Shown piece after piece: positions 1 to 12,125 of a stretch of DNA of 64,000 bases. A program made the position numbers and the translations under genes. This DNA comes from Callorhinus ursinus. Taxonomy: Eukaryota; Chordata; Mammalia; Carnivora; Otariidae. Every line of letters starts with the position of its first letter. Position 1 is the stretch's first letter. Where the stretch lies: the NCBI RefSeq assembly GCF_003265705.1, contig NW_020312828.1, positions 60,328,212 through 60,392,211 on the forward strand. The letters run 5' to 3'. The notes beneath the pieces are model-generated. The model saw nothing but the letters and a program-made list of their open reading frames with translations. It had not been told where the DNA came from and made no database searches.

Positions 1-1269
1 GATTACTTGGAGATTTGAAATTTTATTTAATGCATGATTATTTGCCTACATATGGCCTAGGCCTGTTTGGCACAAACTGCCAAGTATCTTAAATAGTTCC
101 CAGGAAACTCCCAGCTTCAGCTCCACTGCCATGACTTTTCTGTACCATTTTAATTGTTCCAGTAAGATGCTGCTAGTGAACAGCCAAGCACTGATAAACC
201 AGTAATTTGCCAATCTGGATGTGAAGACTAAACAAGGGGTATAGAGATATTCCCTATTCAAAGAAGAATGCCTTTCCAGTGGTCATTTTGTGTTTAACTC
301 TTTTGCAAAGAACATTTTATTTGGATCAGCTTCAACTGCCAAACATGAAAAATGACAAAAGTAGGCAATGGAGAGTGGCATTGTGCCCCAGCACAGGGTC
401 CTAAGAAGTAAACAAACTTTTCTGTGGTGTGGTCCAGTGCCAATTCACGAAGGAGAAGCCAAAATCCTAAATGATGCCTGAGCTCATAAAACTGTTCTTT
501 CCCTTATCAAGATGAGGTTTTAGGCTCTCAGATTTCAAGGGTTTGCTTTGATTTTTATTTTTCTTAGACCAGCACATGTAGCTCTCACATGTTTTGCCTT
601 GGGCATTAATTAATACGGGTAACCAACACCTCACGTAGGAAAAAGCAAAATCAATTAACAAATAGGAGCTATTAACTACTCATTATATACAAGGTTCTAG
701 TCTAGATGCTAGAAAAACACAAAAGAAGAGGTCATGTGGCTACATCTTCAGTTTCTATAGGACTGACGGAAGAACAGAGATGAAAAATAACAATACGATA
801 CACGCTAAATGCCAAAATATAGTCAGACAAACCAGTATTTTAAGACTTGGAGAAGGGCGTGGGTCAGTTAAGAAAGGCCCAAGAAAACAGTTGAGATTTG
901 AGTTGAGCCCAAGAAAGAAGAAAACTCAAACTAGGTGAAAAGAGAGAATAGACCTTCACGGCAACAGGTAAAAGTATAAAAGAAAATTCTTGCTGAAACT
1001 GACACTGTAATAATTAGAGTTTGTACATATTTCTCTTTTCTTAAACATACTTGAAAACTATTTACATACGTTTGCCTCTACAAAAGGAAGTAGACTTCAG
1101 GCAAAGCAACAATAAGTTTGAGACTGATCAGGTAAACAATTTTGCAGATATTAATGGGCACTGTGAGAACACTAATATGAAGAAAAAAAGATTAATAGTG
1201 AATAATCAGTAATAGGAAGAAGTATAGTACCTTGCTATACATTTGGTCTGAAATCTACATTCTTTCAGA
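1..1269. other. anonymous AT-rich DNA
   Basis: No repeat family, exon or RNA gene recognised on either strand. Open frames are short (71 codons at most) and look like chance. Confidence 0.5.
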
Positions 1270-1430
1270 AGCATGTTTAGGGTAAAATGAGGCATTCTTC
1301 ATACCTGTGAACAAAGCTTCTGACGAGTTCTTTGAAGATTGAGCCTGTGTCATCCAGTTGTGCATATCTAATACCTGGTAAGTTTTCTTAGGTTTATAGT
1401 AAGTGCTCAGTTAGTATTTGTTAAACTGAA
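1270..1430 (+). repeat. probable MIR SINE relic, 3' part
   Basis: A diverged core (gggtaaaatgaggcatt near 1280) is followed by the typical MIR/L2 end (atagtaagtgctcagttagt near 1396-1415). Very old and heavily mutated. The end alone could also be an L2 tail. Confidence 0.45.
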
Positions 1431-2364
1431 CTGGTCTAAATCACATTTCAAGCCGATCAAATTGTAGACATTTGTGAGCTATAATTTTTTTGGTATTAAT
1501 TGGTATACAGTAACCTATATCTGGAATAACCTTGGGAAGTATTTCCTTACACTGTTACACTTTTAATCTCTGTCCGTACATTATAAATGAGAACTTTTTG
1601 GTTCAACCCGTCCATGCCATCTCTGGACACAGAGAAAGGGGTCAGGATTTGCATAATTCCCCTTATCCTGGTCCTTAATGTGTTTCTTAAGTTCTTGTGT
1701 AAAAATGAGCATAGTCCATGGAGCAAGGTGAAGCTGACCTCAGCATGATGATATTGATTAAAAAAAAAATCTTAGGTCATGAATTTGTGGTGTGTTGTCA
1801 CGGAGTTACTAGCTTACAAAGGATGGACATGCAAACGAGTTCCGGTCTATCTCTCAAAGCAGTAACAATTCACAATAGAAAGGACTAATTGAGTCAGTCA
1901 GAAATTAAAAGAACTATGTGTACACAACATAATGAGAAGATTTATTAGGGGAAAAAACACAGCTGAAGAGGGAACTATTGAGCCAGCAAAGAAACTGGAA
2001 AAGGTTGCCCAATACAGTTGCAAGGCTTCACATTGACTTCTGGACAGCCTTCTTGATCCCCCAAAGATATAAGCTATTGCAAGGCTGCTTTTGGCTGCTC
2101 AATCTTTTTTTTTCTTCAAAGAACTTATAGGTCCCCAATATAAATAAAGATCCTATATATGCTACCAGTTGAAATGTGGGTCTTGTCAATTATAAGGGAG
2201 TCCAAAGCAAAGCAGAAACTCATCTTAAGTCATCACTAGCCCTGTACTCATGTGACCACTTTGAATTTTCATCTGGGTCATTAATGAACACATTCATGAT
2301 TCATGACCATTATGTTTTATTTCCTGGCACATATATAAGCCTGGCATTATTCAATTTCCTATCC
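1431..2364. other. anonymous DNA
   Basis: Nothing recognised beyond an A-run near 1760 and a T-run near 2105. Confidence 0.45.
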
Positions 2365-2480
2365 TCCAAATCTTTATTGAACAACAGCCATGTGTGGTTG
2401 GTACCAGAGCAGTAGCTCCAACTCTAGGTCCCATGGACATAATCATGAATAAGCCTTTGTCACTCCTCTCAAGATGCTCA
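2365..2480 (-). repeat. possible L2 LINE 3' end, antisense
   Basis: Reads as the reverse complement of the L2 tail: a tttattgaaca start, then catgaataagcc and a ctcaagatgctca block where the consensus has a 'ccctcaaggagctca'-like block. Strongly diverged. Confidence 0.4.
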
Positions 2481-3576
2481 TTATGACAGATACCATCAAA
2501 GGTGATCTTCCTGACTGTGAACTTATAATTGAAGATAGGCGATATTAGCTTAACACACAAATGGATGCAGAAACAACACAGCAAATGATGGCAACGTGAG
2601 TGGCTTAATGTCAAGAGAACGTTAGCCTTTGGAACCAACCAAGAAGTGTGATTATCTTGTGAGAATGGTGGATGCAGAGAGCCTAGAGGGGAATGACAGC
2701 TTGGGTAAAGAGCCATTGAAACAGACTTACTCCCTCTGGGTCCCGTTGAGCCTTCAATGACTTTCCCACAGGTGTTTTTCTCCTGTCACTGGAAGAATCA
2801 CTTGGAAGACAGCCAGTAGTAATGTTCATCTTTGTCTTTTCATACCACACCCAAACCCACAATGAGAGAGCTCCCAGGCAGAGGTGCCAACCTCAGACAC
2901 AAAGGATAATACAGCAGATACAGAAACAAGACTCAGGAGAAAGGGGAAAACGCTGGTCAGACAGGGCCAGGACACACTTTAATGGAGCCAGTAATGCCTA
3001 GTCCAGAGCTTCATGGAGTGACTGTTATCAAAGATTAAACCATTCCTGGGTTGCCTTGAGAATGGGAGGAACACTTAAGCAACTGACTCTTTCCTACACT
3101 GAACCTCATGTAAACTAAAAACATATTTATATGGCTTTACAGTTTTCCAAAATCACCAGATCGTCCAAATAATTATTTGGCCCTCAAATACAGTTGGAGC
3201 TCAGCCACAAAAAAAGGCGGGGAGAGGGGAATTTCTCAACTCTCCCCTTATCCCTAGCTGGATAGAACATAAGAGCTTACCTTAGCCAACAGACCTACAA
3301 TTCCCCTTCACACATCTATGGGGATCAAGCATTTGGTTCTTTCAAATCTTCAGGTTATTCCTTTTACTTGGCACTGCAGGCTTTTAAGGCTGGTGTTTTC
3401 GAGTCAGTGCTGTTGTTCATGATCAGTTTAGATGCGTGCTTGGCTGCCACGGAAGAAGGTACTCATATTCTCAGCACCTCCACTTGGCCACCCAGCTATT
3501 TCTCTCCTATATGTCCTTGTAGGAAAAGATGGTGGTTGCCTTCCCAAACCTCTGATATCACTTTCCTCTCTATTAC
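2481..3576. other. anonymous DNA
   Basis: No repeat or exon recognised. A 121-codon minus-strand frame (2351-2716) crosses the L2-like relic and has no recognisable protein features. Confidence 0.45.
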
Positions 3577-3620
3577 TATCCATCCATCCATCCATCTATC
3601 CATCTATCTATCTATCTACT
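3577..3620 (+). repeat. ATCC/ATCT tetranucleotide microsatellite
   Basis: About five (CATC) units pass into about five (TATC) units, a compound tetranucleotide tract. Likely length-polymorphic. The repetitive Ser-Ile-His-Pro peptides in two overlapping frames here come from this tract. Confidence 0.9.
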
Positions 3621-3934
3621 TATGTACATACTATATTTCCTCTATATTACTTACTCCTCTACCTCTACATGTCCCCAACCTCCCCAGTCTCTGAAGGGCC
3701 CCCTCCTTATTGCCCTAAGTTTGTCAGATCTGACAAAGAGAGACTGCTCTCAGTTTAAGGCTGGTTCATTTGTTAACTCTATCGGGGTACTGATTCAATA
3801 ATTATTTTATGTAAATGCCCCTGTTAGGTACTGTGACATAAAAAGAAAAACTGATCATCTATAGCTTCCTGCTTTTAAAGAGTGAGCAGTCTAGCCGGAA
3901 TATCTAAATGTAAGGATAAAATGAGATGCTACCA

Positions 3935-4170
3935 TAATTTGCAAGTTGCTTTGTGATTTGACAAGTATGTCCTCATTTATTATTTTGTTTAATTCTTAGA
4001 CAAAATGCTATAAGATCAGATTATCATCGTCTCCATTTTATTGGCTTGAACCCTGAAGTTCAGTGCAGTCCAGTGACTTTTCCCGAGGACACTCATCAGT
4101 AAGGGTGCAGCAACCCAACTTGAATCCAGGAATTCCAAACCCTAAACCCTTTGCTCTTTCCCAAGTGAGG
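3935..4170 (-). repeat. MIR SINE, antisense
   Basis: Reverse complement of MIR: catttattattttgtttaa, then a 'ccattttat' block (consensus ccattttacagatgagg), then a diverged tail with aacttgaatccaggaattcc, matching the reversed tRNA-like head. Confidence 0.65.
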
Positions 4171-4611
4171 TGATGTAAGAAAAGTACAAAGAAGGTGCTA
4201 TTGGAATTCAGAGGAGGAAACACCATGAAAAACCAGGATGTTTTCAAAACCACATCACAGATGAGTTTCTCTCCCAGGCATCTGGCTGTATTGTCTCGAG
4301 TAACTAGTTTATCAAACAGTTACTGCGAGTTCAGCCAACAGGGGCCTTCCCTGGAGCTGCTTCTCTGTCACACAGAAGAGGCCATTGTGGTCTCCCCATT
4401 GTTCTCAACTGCTCTGGAACATCAAGTTTATCTTTACAATTGCAAAGATGTTAAGGTTGCCAGATTCCTGTATTGAACAACAAAAGGACAGTGAATTATC
4501 AGATTTTTAGTAGGAGACTTGAGACGAAAGGAGAGGTTCAAAGTCCTTAGGCTGATTTAACCTTCTCTAAACCAGGACATGCAACATCAGAACTTTAATA
4601 ACTTTAGTAAT
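4171..4611. other. anonymous DNA
   Basis: Nothing recognised. Confidence 0.4.
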
Positions 4612-4700
4612 TTTTTCATTCAACAAATATCATTAAGTTCCTACTTAATGCAAGCCACTGTGCTAAGTGCTGGGGTTACAAAATTGAACTAGCTAATGGT
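4612..4700 (-). repeat. L2 LINE 3' end, antisense
   Basis: Begins ttcattcaacaaatatcatt and continues with the reversed L2 terminus (ccactgtgctaagtgctggg, then ttacaaaattgaac). Only the last ~90 bp of the element is recognisable. Confidence 0.65.
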
Positions 4701-5351
4701 GTAAGGCACATGCACCAGGCATGTGTTCCTACTTCTGAATTATAATGTTACATGTTGGAGACATTTTGCTTTTCTGGACAGTGGGAAAAGCCATTGACAT
4801 GCCATTCCAATTTAATATAACACTGTCTGTAATACACTTCTGCCAAGCTGAGTCCTATTGTCCAGTCAATAGTCTTTTATAATCAAATTCCCCAAACAAA
4901 ACTTTGTCCTCGAATATTTCCTGATGATGCACTTTGGGAATTCCTGTTTTGATGGACTTCACGTCCTTTGGGTCTTCTTTGGGAAGGAGTGACAACCATG
5001 TCAGATCTGTCCCTATCCCTGCCCCTAAGCAGCTTTCTCTCTGACCTTCTTAGAGGTATGGCAATCACTCATTTGAAAACTAAACCAAAACTCACCCAAC
5101 ACAACTGCTGATAGCGAAGTTGAAAAGCCAATATTTCTGGCTCTTCCCCACTCTGCCAGGAAAGAAATGTGCACTGGGAGGGCCTCCCACCAAGCAAGAG
5201 GGGAACAGAGAACTCCTCTTTGAGCCTGGCATTTTCCATCATGCAGGTGAAAACTTTCCTGGTCTTCAAGTCCCAGGAATTGGGCTATGGAAAAAGGGGG
5301 TTCATTATTCAGAGGAGCACAACTGTTCTGTGATCTTCTCTTTTACTTCTT
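4701..5351. other. anonymous DNA
   Basis: No repeat, exon or RNA recognised. Confidence 0.4.
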
Positions 5352-5443
5352 TGGCCTCCCCCTCCCCCCCCTCCCTTCCCTCTCCCCCTTCCTCCTTCCC
5401 TCCCCCCCTTCCTCCTTCTGTCTCTCCTCTTCCTCCTCCTCCT
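5352..5443 (+). repeat. polypyrimidine (CT-rich) tract
   Basis: About 90 bases almost entirely C and T on the plus strand, with several C7-C8 runs. Low complexity; capable of triplex or H-DNA in principle. The Pro/Ser- and Arg/Gly-rich open frames crossing it are composition artefacts. Confidence 0.9.
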
Positions 5444-6131
5444 TGGCATTTCAATTTCTGCTTTGCTCAAGAGGCAAAAGGAATTAAGGCTAAACAAACA
5501 AACAAAAACATTTTCTCAGAGCTCCTCCCTAAGATCAAAAATTTCTCAGGAATGAGGATCACTTTCGCTGAATTTACACAAAGGCACTTAGATCTCTGAG
5601 TCAGACAGGCTCTTGGGAAGAGACATTTTCAACCAAGGTGATCTGAATGGCCTAAGGAAGGAAATAACAATGGGATTTTGGATAAATTATTTGACCTATC
5701 TGGATGCTCATTTATTCAAGTTCCAAATAATATTTAGATGTATCTAAAACTACCATGCTGATAACTACTATGGAACTACTCGTTCTGATAAATACCAAGA
5801 AAACAAGCATGGTAGAAAAGTTTTCAGGAAAATTCAATTCTCAAGGCAGGAAAAAAAATTTTTTTAAAGTCAGGAAAAATTTACCCAAGGAAGCCAAGGA
5901 GACATTCGAATCACAAATGGTTGAACCCTGGGAGAACACCAAAAGACTGTTTCCAAAGGTGTGTCTCTCAGAATTAGAATCCTCTGACATACTCTCCCAA
6001 AAAATACTCCATAAGACTGGGATACTCAACAAACAATAACTGCTCTTGGAAATTCCCAAAGAACATTCCCAAAGCAAAGACTAAGAAAGGTCCCATTTTA
6101 ACCTTTTTAAGTGCATCAAACCCTTCCTTTT
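5444..6131. other. anonymous DNA with a weak MIR-like patch
   Basis: Around 5670-5725 'gattttggataaattatttg' followed by 'acctatctgg' resembles the MIR middle, but is too diverged to call. Otherwise nothing recognised. Confidence 0.35.
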
Positions 6132-6145
6132 AAAGATGTATTTGA

Positions 6146-6357
6146 GGGGTGCCTGGATGGCTCAGTTCGGCTCGGGTCATGATCCCAGGTTCTGGGATGG
6201 AGCCCCATGTTGGGCTCTCTGCTCAGCAAGGAGCCTGCTTCTCCCTTCTCCCTCTGCTGCTCCCCCTGCTTGTGCTCTCTCTCTCTTGTTCTCTTTCTCT
6301 CTCTCTCTCAAATGAATAAAGAAAATCTTTAAAAAAATGAAAATAAATTAAAAAAAT
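6146..6357 (+). repeat. carnivore SINEC (tRNA-derived SINE) with internal deletion
   Basis: Starts ggggtgcctggatggctcag, followed by ggtcatgatccca, a CT-rich stretch and an A-rich tail. Imperfect target-site duplication: aaagatgtatttga (6132-6145) and aaaaatgtatttga (6358-6371). Relative to the other copies here, about 17 bases between the A-box and B-box regions are missing. Confidence 0.95.
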
Positions 6358-6371
6358 AAAAATGTATTTGA

Positions 6372-7357
6372 CCACAGATATTGAGCTTTTTAAAAAACAT
6401 TTATTAACATTTCATTGGTGGGAAACACCAATGAAAGGAGGGAAAAAAATCCACTTTGAAAGAAGAATAGCTTCCCAAACCCAAACTGAGCTCCTCAGCA
6501 TGTACCTGGCTTACGGGTACAGCAATGTCGTTATTATGTGTCTGTCTGGAGTCTGCCAGACTGAAGTAATGGCGAATGCATTTTTCCTTCTGTAATTGGC
6601 ATTCTAAGTCTTGGCACCCAGTCCTTAATCTGAATCACAAGACCCCACCTCACTCCAATAATGTAGCCTTACTGAAGCCTCTTCTCCCTTTTGCACACAT
6701 TCAGCCCCCAGAGTTTCTTTAATATCCTTTAGCTCCTCCCCAGAGATGGGTGACCACTTCTCCAACCATATTTCATAGAAACCAGTATTTGTCTAGAACA
6801 CATTAGCTCCACTTCAGGTAGGGAAGCAGTCAATAAAACTATAACTGCCTAGGAAGTGAGCAGCCATTTGAAGGTGCTATTGTTTGGAAGACAGCTAATA
6901 CAACATGCAGCTGGCTGGAAAGGAATTAGAATGGGAAATTGGGCTGAAAAACAAATTGGAGCTGCCTCCCTCCTGCCCTGGAAATGAGCCTCTTAAAATC
7001 CCATGAAGGTGGCCAGTGCAGTCTGATAGGCATGGTAAAAACTGTTGTAGGGCCTGAGGTGGGCATTGGACAACCCTCGGGAGGGGTAACTTGCCTAGGT
7101 TCCCATCTGTGCCCACCTCAGCACACTGACATCTTGCCCAGTTTACCACCAGAAGAAAAACAACACACTTTGTATTTCCATGGCATGTTATAGTTTTAAA
7201 ACACTTAACTTCCCGTGTGGTTTCGCATTGTACCTTAGCCCTGCAACTTTTAAGAAGTCGTTACACTGAGCTTTAGTTTGTCTCATCTACAGGCTGAGAA
7301 CAGTGGGGCTCCTGATTGCGAGGATTCCTTCTAGCTTCGTATGCATTTGGCTCCTTC
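6372..7357. other. anonymous DNA
   Basis: No confident element. Near 7265-7330 a weak MIR-like run (gagctttagtttgtctcatc) may be a plus-strand relic. Confidence 0.4.
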
Positions 7358-7520
7358 CATGCAAAGATTTGCTGAGCATTCTCTAAGTGCCAGGCAGGGT
7401 GCTGGGCCCGGACTGGTGGCCCTTAATAGTCAGTAAGAGAGGCAGTTGATTGAGAAGGTGAATTAACCGACAAACACAATAGCACCAGATCAAATCGCTT
7501 TAAATAAGACAAAGAGGGAC
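7358..7520 (-). repeat. L2 LINE 3' end, antisense
   Basis: Contains gctgagcattctctaagtgc and caggcagggtgctgggc, the reversed L2 terminus, then a diverged continuation to about 7520. Confidence 0.5.
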
Positions 7521-7539
7521 TTTTAAGAGGAACTAAGAA

Positions 7540-7665
7540 AGACATCTGTGACTCCACAATGCTTCCCATACTCACAGGTACTTAACAGATGGGGAATAGG
7601 AAGTGAGGGGCCTTCAGCCATGCAGTGAGCTCAGGCTCCTGGGTCCCAGGCTGTCACTTTCCCCA
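7540..7665 (-). repeat. possible MIR relic, antisense
   Basis: ttaacagatggggaatagg, then cagccatgcagtgagctcag and a ctcctgggtcccaggctgtc block, follow the order of a reversed MIR. Borderline. Confidence 0.35.
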
Positions 7666-7764
7666 TCCAGGCAGGGAGATAAGCCATTGCTTGTAGCCCA
7701 GCAGGGAGCATGTCCAGTTTCTGAAACCGTGCAGCTGCAAGCATTGTGATTTACAGGGGATAAA

Positions 7765-7898
7765 AAAGAAGCGGGGGAAAGGAAAGGAAAAAAAAAACAA
7801 GAAAAAGTAAAGAAAGAAAATTGCCAAAAACTCCCTCCCCCTCAAAAAAAAAAAGAAAAAAAGAAAAAAAAACTCAAAAAACAAAACAAAAAAAAAAC
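7765..7898 (+). repeat. A-rich low-complexity tract
   Basis: Over 130 bases dominated by A with G and C interruptions (runs of A8-A11). Could be the decayed tail of a retrocopy, but no recognisable body lies upstream. The Phe-rich minus-strand frame here is an artefact. Confidence 0.8.
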
Positions 7899-8499
7899 CC
7901 TCCTCCATCTACAATTCAGCTTGGCCTGACAGCCAGATTGAAAATCTAGGGCAGAACACAGGGGACCTCCCACCAAGAACTATAGCTGATTATTCCATTC
8001 TACATTTTAAAAAAGAAAGGGGGGTACTTCTCGGAAGTGCAAATGAGGATTGAGTTGCAGTAGAGCACAATAGGCCACCATCTCTGAGCAATGGGGATTT
8101 TGTTCTCTGTGTGAAGATGCAGTCTGACAAGACAAGTTCACTGCAGTTCACATCACCGTGGAACCCGACGGCCCAGGAGCTCACATCTGGGACTCACGGC
8201 GCTCAAGCTGTATCACTGTTACAGCTGTGGGTAATTATTAGTAATAATAATAGATAATATTTACACAGTCGGTTTCAACTAAAGATCCCAAGGCAGATGA
8301 CAATACCTACACATTTAGGTATGCACAGCCACCCCCAACAACCTGCCGAGGGATGGCTTTCCCACCACTGCAACGCAGATGAAATGCAGCAAATTATCAC
8401 CAGGCACTCCCACTCGGCAGCTGCTCAGGATGGAAAGCTACAGGAGTGAAATTTAAATATTAATTTAGAGGGTTTTTTTTTTTTTAAAGCATGCATTCA
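7899..8499. other. anonymous DNA
   Basis: Nothing recognised except a T14 run near 8471-8484. Confidence 0.4.
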
Positions 8500-8813
8500 G
8501 TCCTTAAGGAAAAGCCCAGAGAATGGTAGATGCATGTCATTATACATTTGTCCAAACTCATAGAATGAATGAGCAACACCAAGAGTGAACTCTCAGGTAA
8601 ACTCTGGGCTTTGGGACATGAGGATACATCAGTGTAGTTTCGTCCATTATAACAAACGTCCCACTCTGATGTGAGCCATTGATAGTGGGGGAGACTGTGC
8701 ATGTGGGGTATGGGGTATACAAGAACCCTCTACATTTTCAGTGCAAGTTCACTGTGAACCTGAAAAGGCTCTAACAAATAAAGTCTAGTTAAAAAAATTA
8801 AAAAAAGAAAAGA
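8500..8813 (+). repeat. L1 LINE 3'UTR end (L1MA-like)
   Basis: Diagnostic order of a mammalian L1 3' end: cattatacatttgtccaaac, caacaccaagagtgaac, a 'gggggagactgtgcatgtgg' segment, then actgtgaacctgaaaaggct and aaataaagtcta before an A-rich tail. 5'-truncated, no ORF2 left. Subfamily uncertain. Confidence 0.85.
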
Positions 8814-10830
8814 GGCATAGAGCCTCATGACAAGCTGGAGCTGGTTCACTATAACTCAGATGCATTCCGCTTAAATCCCAAAATCAGTTCAGAAATTTTT
8901 CCTGAGGATTTCTGGATTCCTTCAGAGGCAGATTCTGAGATTCAAGTGTGGGAATCACCAGTCTGGAGCTCGAGAAACTGTTGCAGGGAGGGAAGAAGCA
9001 TAAAGGGGGCTTTGTATAGCCAGTTAAGCACCTGGTGCTAAATCCCTCCAGGGACGCTGGGAGACAGTAGGACTTCCCCACACTGAGTTATCCTGAGAAG
9101 CAAGGAAGCTGTGGCTTTTATCCACCTAATCTTCATCCTTCATTGGTTGAGGCTGCTTCAGGAAATTAACTCAATAGAACATCCGGTTTGCCCCAAAGAC
9201 CTTAAGAGCACTTCTTAGCCAGGAAAAAAAGTCCTTGAGCAGAGAGCCACTGGGTGACCCAGTGAGCATCCTCTAGCGCACAGGTGAATGATAAGGGGGT
9301 ATGAGCAGGGCGTCCACTCCTGTTCCAGCCCCATAGAGAATTATCTATTCCCCAACTCCAGCTAATGAATTGGGCAGAGGGATGAAATGTCAGTAAAAGA
9401 CTAGACTGTTCAGACCCCTCCTGACTTTTAGAGAAGCAGAAAGAAACATCTAAAATCGTAGATGACGAAACGCGGTTTCCAATATCCATAATTACATACT
9501 GCCATGCCTAGCCAAAAGAGGTGGTAAATCATTTGTTTTAGTAATTAACAGAGACCTCTGGTAAATAATTAATCTTATTCCGTGACTAGAGCAGGGCTTG
9601 GCAGCTCTGCACATGGAAATTCTCGCCGTGGAAATATTTGGATGTCTTTAAAGCATTTCAGATTTCTAGAAGATATGTGAGCCGCCATGGTGGCACATAA
9701 TGAGATCGGTCTCACGATGTCCTCCTAAAACAACCGTTTCCTTCAAGGGGGTAAGCAGTAATGCAAAACATGTTGTTTTGTGCTGTGAAGTTTTAAAGAA
9801 CTGCGTTAACCACAATAATACTGAGGCTTTTCCCTTCATTAATATTCTAGTTAAATATACACCAGTGACAGGCTGCCCCACCTTATGATGTCCTGGGACA
9901 ACTTTTTAAAACATTTTTACATTGTCTGCTCCATTGATTATGTGTTGAGCATGAAAAAATAAAGAAAAGGTTTTTGTGACTAAGGAACACAATAAAAGAG
10001 ATTTTTAAAGATTCTTCTATTTATAATATACACTTGAAGTATTAAGGTCCTACTCGTGAAGAAGCCATTGGATATTAAAGATAAGACCCCAGGTTGAAAG
10101 CGAGATGGTAAAAGGTAATATAAACTGGCCAACAAGTTCTTCCATTCAAAAACAAACTTTACCATCCCTTCAACTCCCACTTCCCCAACCACCTCGCTCC
10201 AAACCCACCACGCTGATGCATGCATAAGAAGTAGTGACAGACCAAGGAGACATGAAACATAAATGCAGCTTAAGAAATGGTGGCCAATGTTAAGTAGCCT
10301 AGAGGAACAGAGACTCTTGGGAATTAACATGGGATTTGGCTCTTCTTAATGCCATTAGACATCTCTGGGCTTCTAAACTACAGTTTGTACAAATGCAGAA
10401 GAAATCCCCAATAAAGATATGCATTTCAATAGGTTTAGCTCTTTTGTGTCCTCTTTTCGCCAATTTGATGGAATCATTCCTGGCTTTGGTCAAGAAAACT
10501 GCTCCCACTCAAAAATTTAAATTTGCATTAAGGGGTTGGTTTTTGGTTTTGGTTTTCCTACTGTGGAGGCCAAGGATGCAACAGAAAAAGAAAAAAAAAA
10601 TTATCAGAGCCTGTCTTACAAACTGAAGCTTAAAAGGAGACAATGAACATCATACCTACATTATGTTTCTGTTTGAAGCCATAGGAGACACCACTCCTTC
10701 CTTCTTTATCTTCCTCAACAGTATTAAGCAGGATGTCCACCACATGAGCAAGCAGCACGTGCAGTCCTTTTGTGTTGGGCCACTGATTTCTTCCATTTCA
10801 GAATCATGGTCTTAGAGCAAATATTTTAAT
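8814..10830. other. anonymous DNA, about 2 kb
   Basis: No repeat family or exon recognised. Features are limited to an A-rich run near 10585-10600 and scattered short frames (116 codons at most). Confidence 0.45.
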
Positions 10831-10960
10831 TGTTCGTTCATTCGTATATGCAACAATTGTTTAGTGGGCACCCACTATAGACCAAGCATGGCTCATAGCA
10901 TGAACAAGACAAAGTCTCCACCTTCATGGAGTTCACATGCTGGTGGCTCGGGTCCTACAG
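10831..10960 (-). repeat. L2 LINE 3' end, antisense
   Basis: cgttcattcgtatatgcaac opens it, followed by a cacccactatagaccaagc block, catgaacaagacaaagtct and ttcatggagttcacatgctg. These match the reversed L2 terminus in order and spacing. Confidence 0.75.
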
Positions 10961-11265
10961 GAACACCTCCTCTAGACACCTGGCTGACATTGGTTCTCCA
11001 TTCAAACTGGAGTAAAGAGGTATCCTGGACACTCACAAGCTCTTTCCCACCAGCCTCCAGGCCATTCTGCCCTGACTCTGCTATTTCTGCCCCTCCCAGT
11101 CATACCTATTTCCTCCTGGCTCTCATCATTTGCTTACTCTGGATCCCAACATTGGCTGTCCCAGACCCAGGGGAATCTGCTCTCCTGGGGAAACTCTCTT
11201 AGGAATGGACAACCCACACGGAAGCCTCAAATCTTTCCCATAGCCCCTCTTCATTGGGTTTAAAG
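10961..11265. other. anonymous DNA
   Basis: Nothing recognised. A 112-codon frame spans the L2 relic and this stretch and has no known features. Confidence 0.4.
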
Positions 11266-11504
11266 GAAATTTTGAAGTTACATCTGGATTCAAATGCGAG
11301 CTCAGCTGCTTTTCTAGTTGGATATGCTTTGGGAAAAGTCATTGTACTTCACTGTGCTTACTCTCTTCTTCAAAAAGAATAATACCAGGGGTGCCTGGGT
11401 GGCTTAGTCGGTTGAGTGTCCGACTCTTGATTTCAGCTCAGGTCATGATCTCAGGGTGGTGAGATCCAGCCCCATGTCGGGCTCTGCGCTCAGCAGGGAG
11501 TCTG

Positions 11505-11540
<36 letters not shown>

Positions 11541-11720
11541 CAACCCTGCCTCCACCCTCCCCCCATGCTCTCTCTCGCTCTCTCTCAAATAAATAAATCT
11601 CAAAAAGAAAAAGAAGAATACCAACCTCATGGGTATGTTGTGAAAATTAAAGAAGATAATATTTGTGTATATTTAACACAGTTCTAGTCCCTCAGAATTC
11701 CCTGTTAGTGGTGTTAGTAT
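11266..11720 (+). repeat. MIR SINE split by a SINEC
   Basis: Left part 11266-11387 (ggattcaaatgcgagctcag, then a diverged middle ending at agaataatacca). Right part 11608-11720 (ccaacctcatgggtatgttg, then aaaattaaagaaga and a diverged 3' end). The two halves are contiguous in the MIR consensus once the SINEC is removed. Confidence 0.65.
11388..11607 (+). repeat. carnivore SINEC inserted into MIR
   Basis: Head ggggtgcctgggtggcttag, ggtcatgatctca middle, an uninterrupted (TC)n run of about 32 bases near 11507-11538, and an AATAAATAAA tail. Target duplication aaaaagaataatacca (11372-11387) / aaaaagaagaatacca (11608-11623), one mismatch. Confidence 0.97.
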
Positions 11721-11914
11721 TAACATGTAAATTATAGAAAGAAATCAATTCACATGTAATGACTGATCCCTCAACCTGGACATTTTTGGTTAGTAGATAC
11801 ATAGCTTTCACCATGGGTGCTGGCCATGGAGGATACTCACTCACTTATTATTTGACAATTACTCATTGTTAAGTTTAAGTTTTTGTGACTTGGAGAGACT
11901 TTAAAATCCACATT

Positions 11915-12125
11915 ATAAAGCATGTGTTCTGTGCTAGGTATTGTATAAACACATTACATCCATCATGTCACTTAAATCACATAAATCATGATTATCCTCG
12001 TTTTACAGAGAAGAAAGCTTGAGTCTCAGATGAGGAAACTCTCCCAAGGCCAGTTCTATGGCTAGAAATGACACAGCCAGAATTTTAGCCCAGAGCTGCT
12101 TGACTTCCTAGTAAAAAGGTCAGGC
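11915..12125 (-). repeat. MIR SINE, antisense
   Basis: Nearly full-length reversed MIR: gtgttctgtgctaggtattg, then cattacatccatcatgtcac, cctcgttttacagagaagaa and a 'ggccagttctatggctag' block. Confidence 0.8.

Noticed and set aside
5120..5599. 159-codon frame with Ser/Pro-rich middle
   Set aside because: The middle is a translation of the polypyrimidine tract; low-complexity artefact.
7765..7898. A-rich tract as the tail of a processed pseudogene
   Set aside because: No gene-like body was found upstream and the tract is interrupted by G/C-rich pieces; kept only as low complexity.
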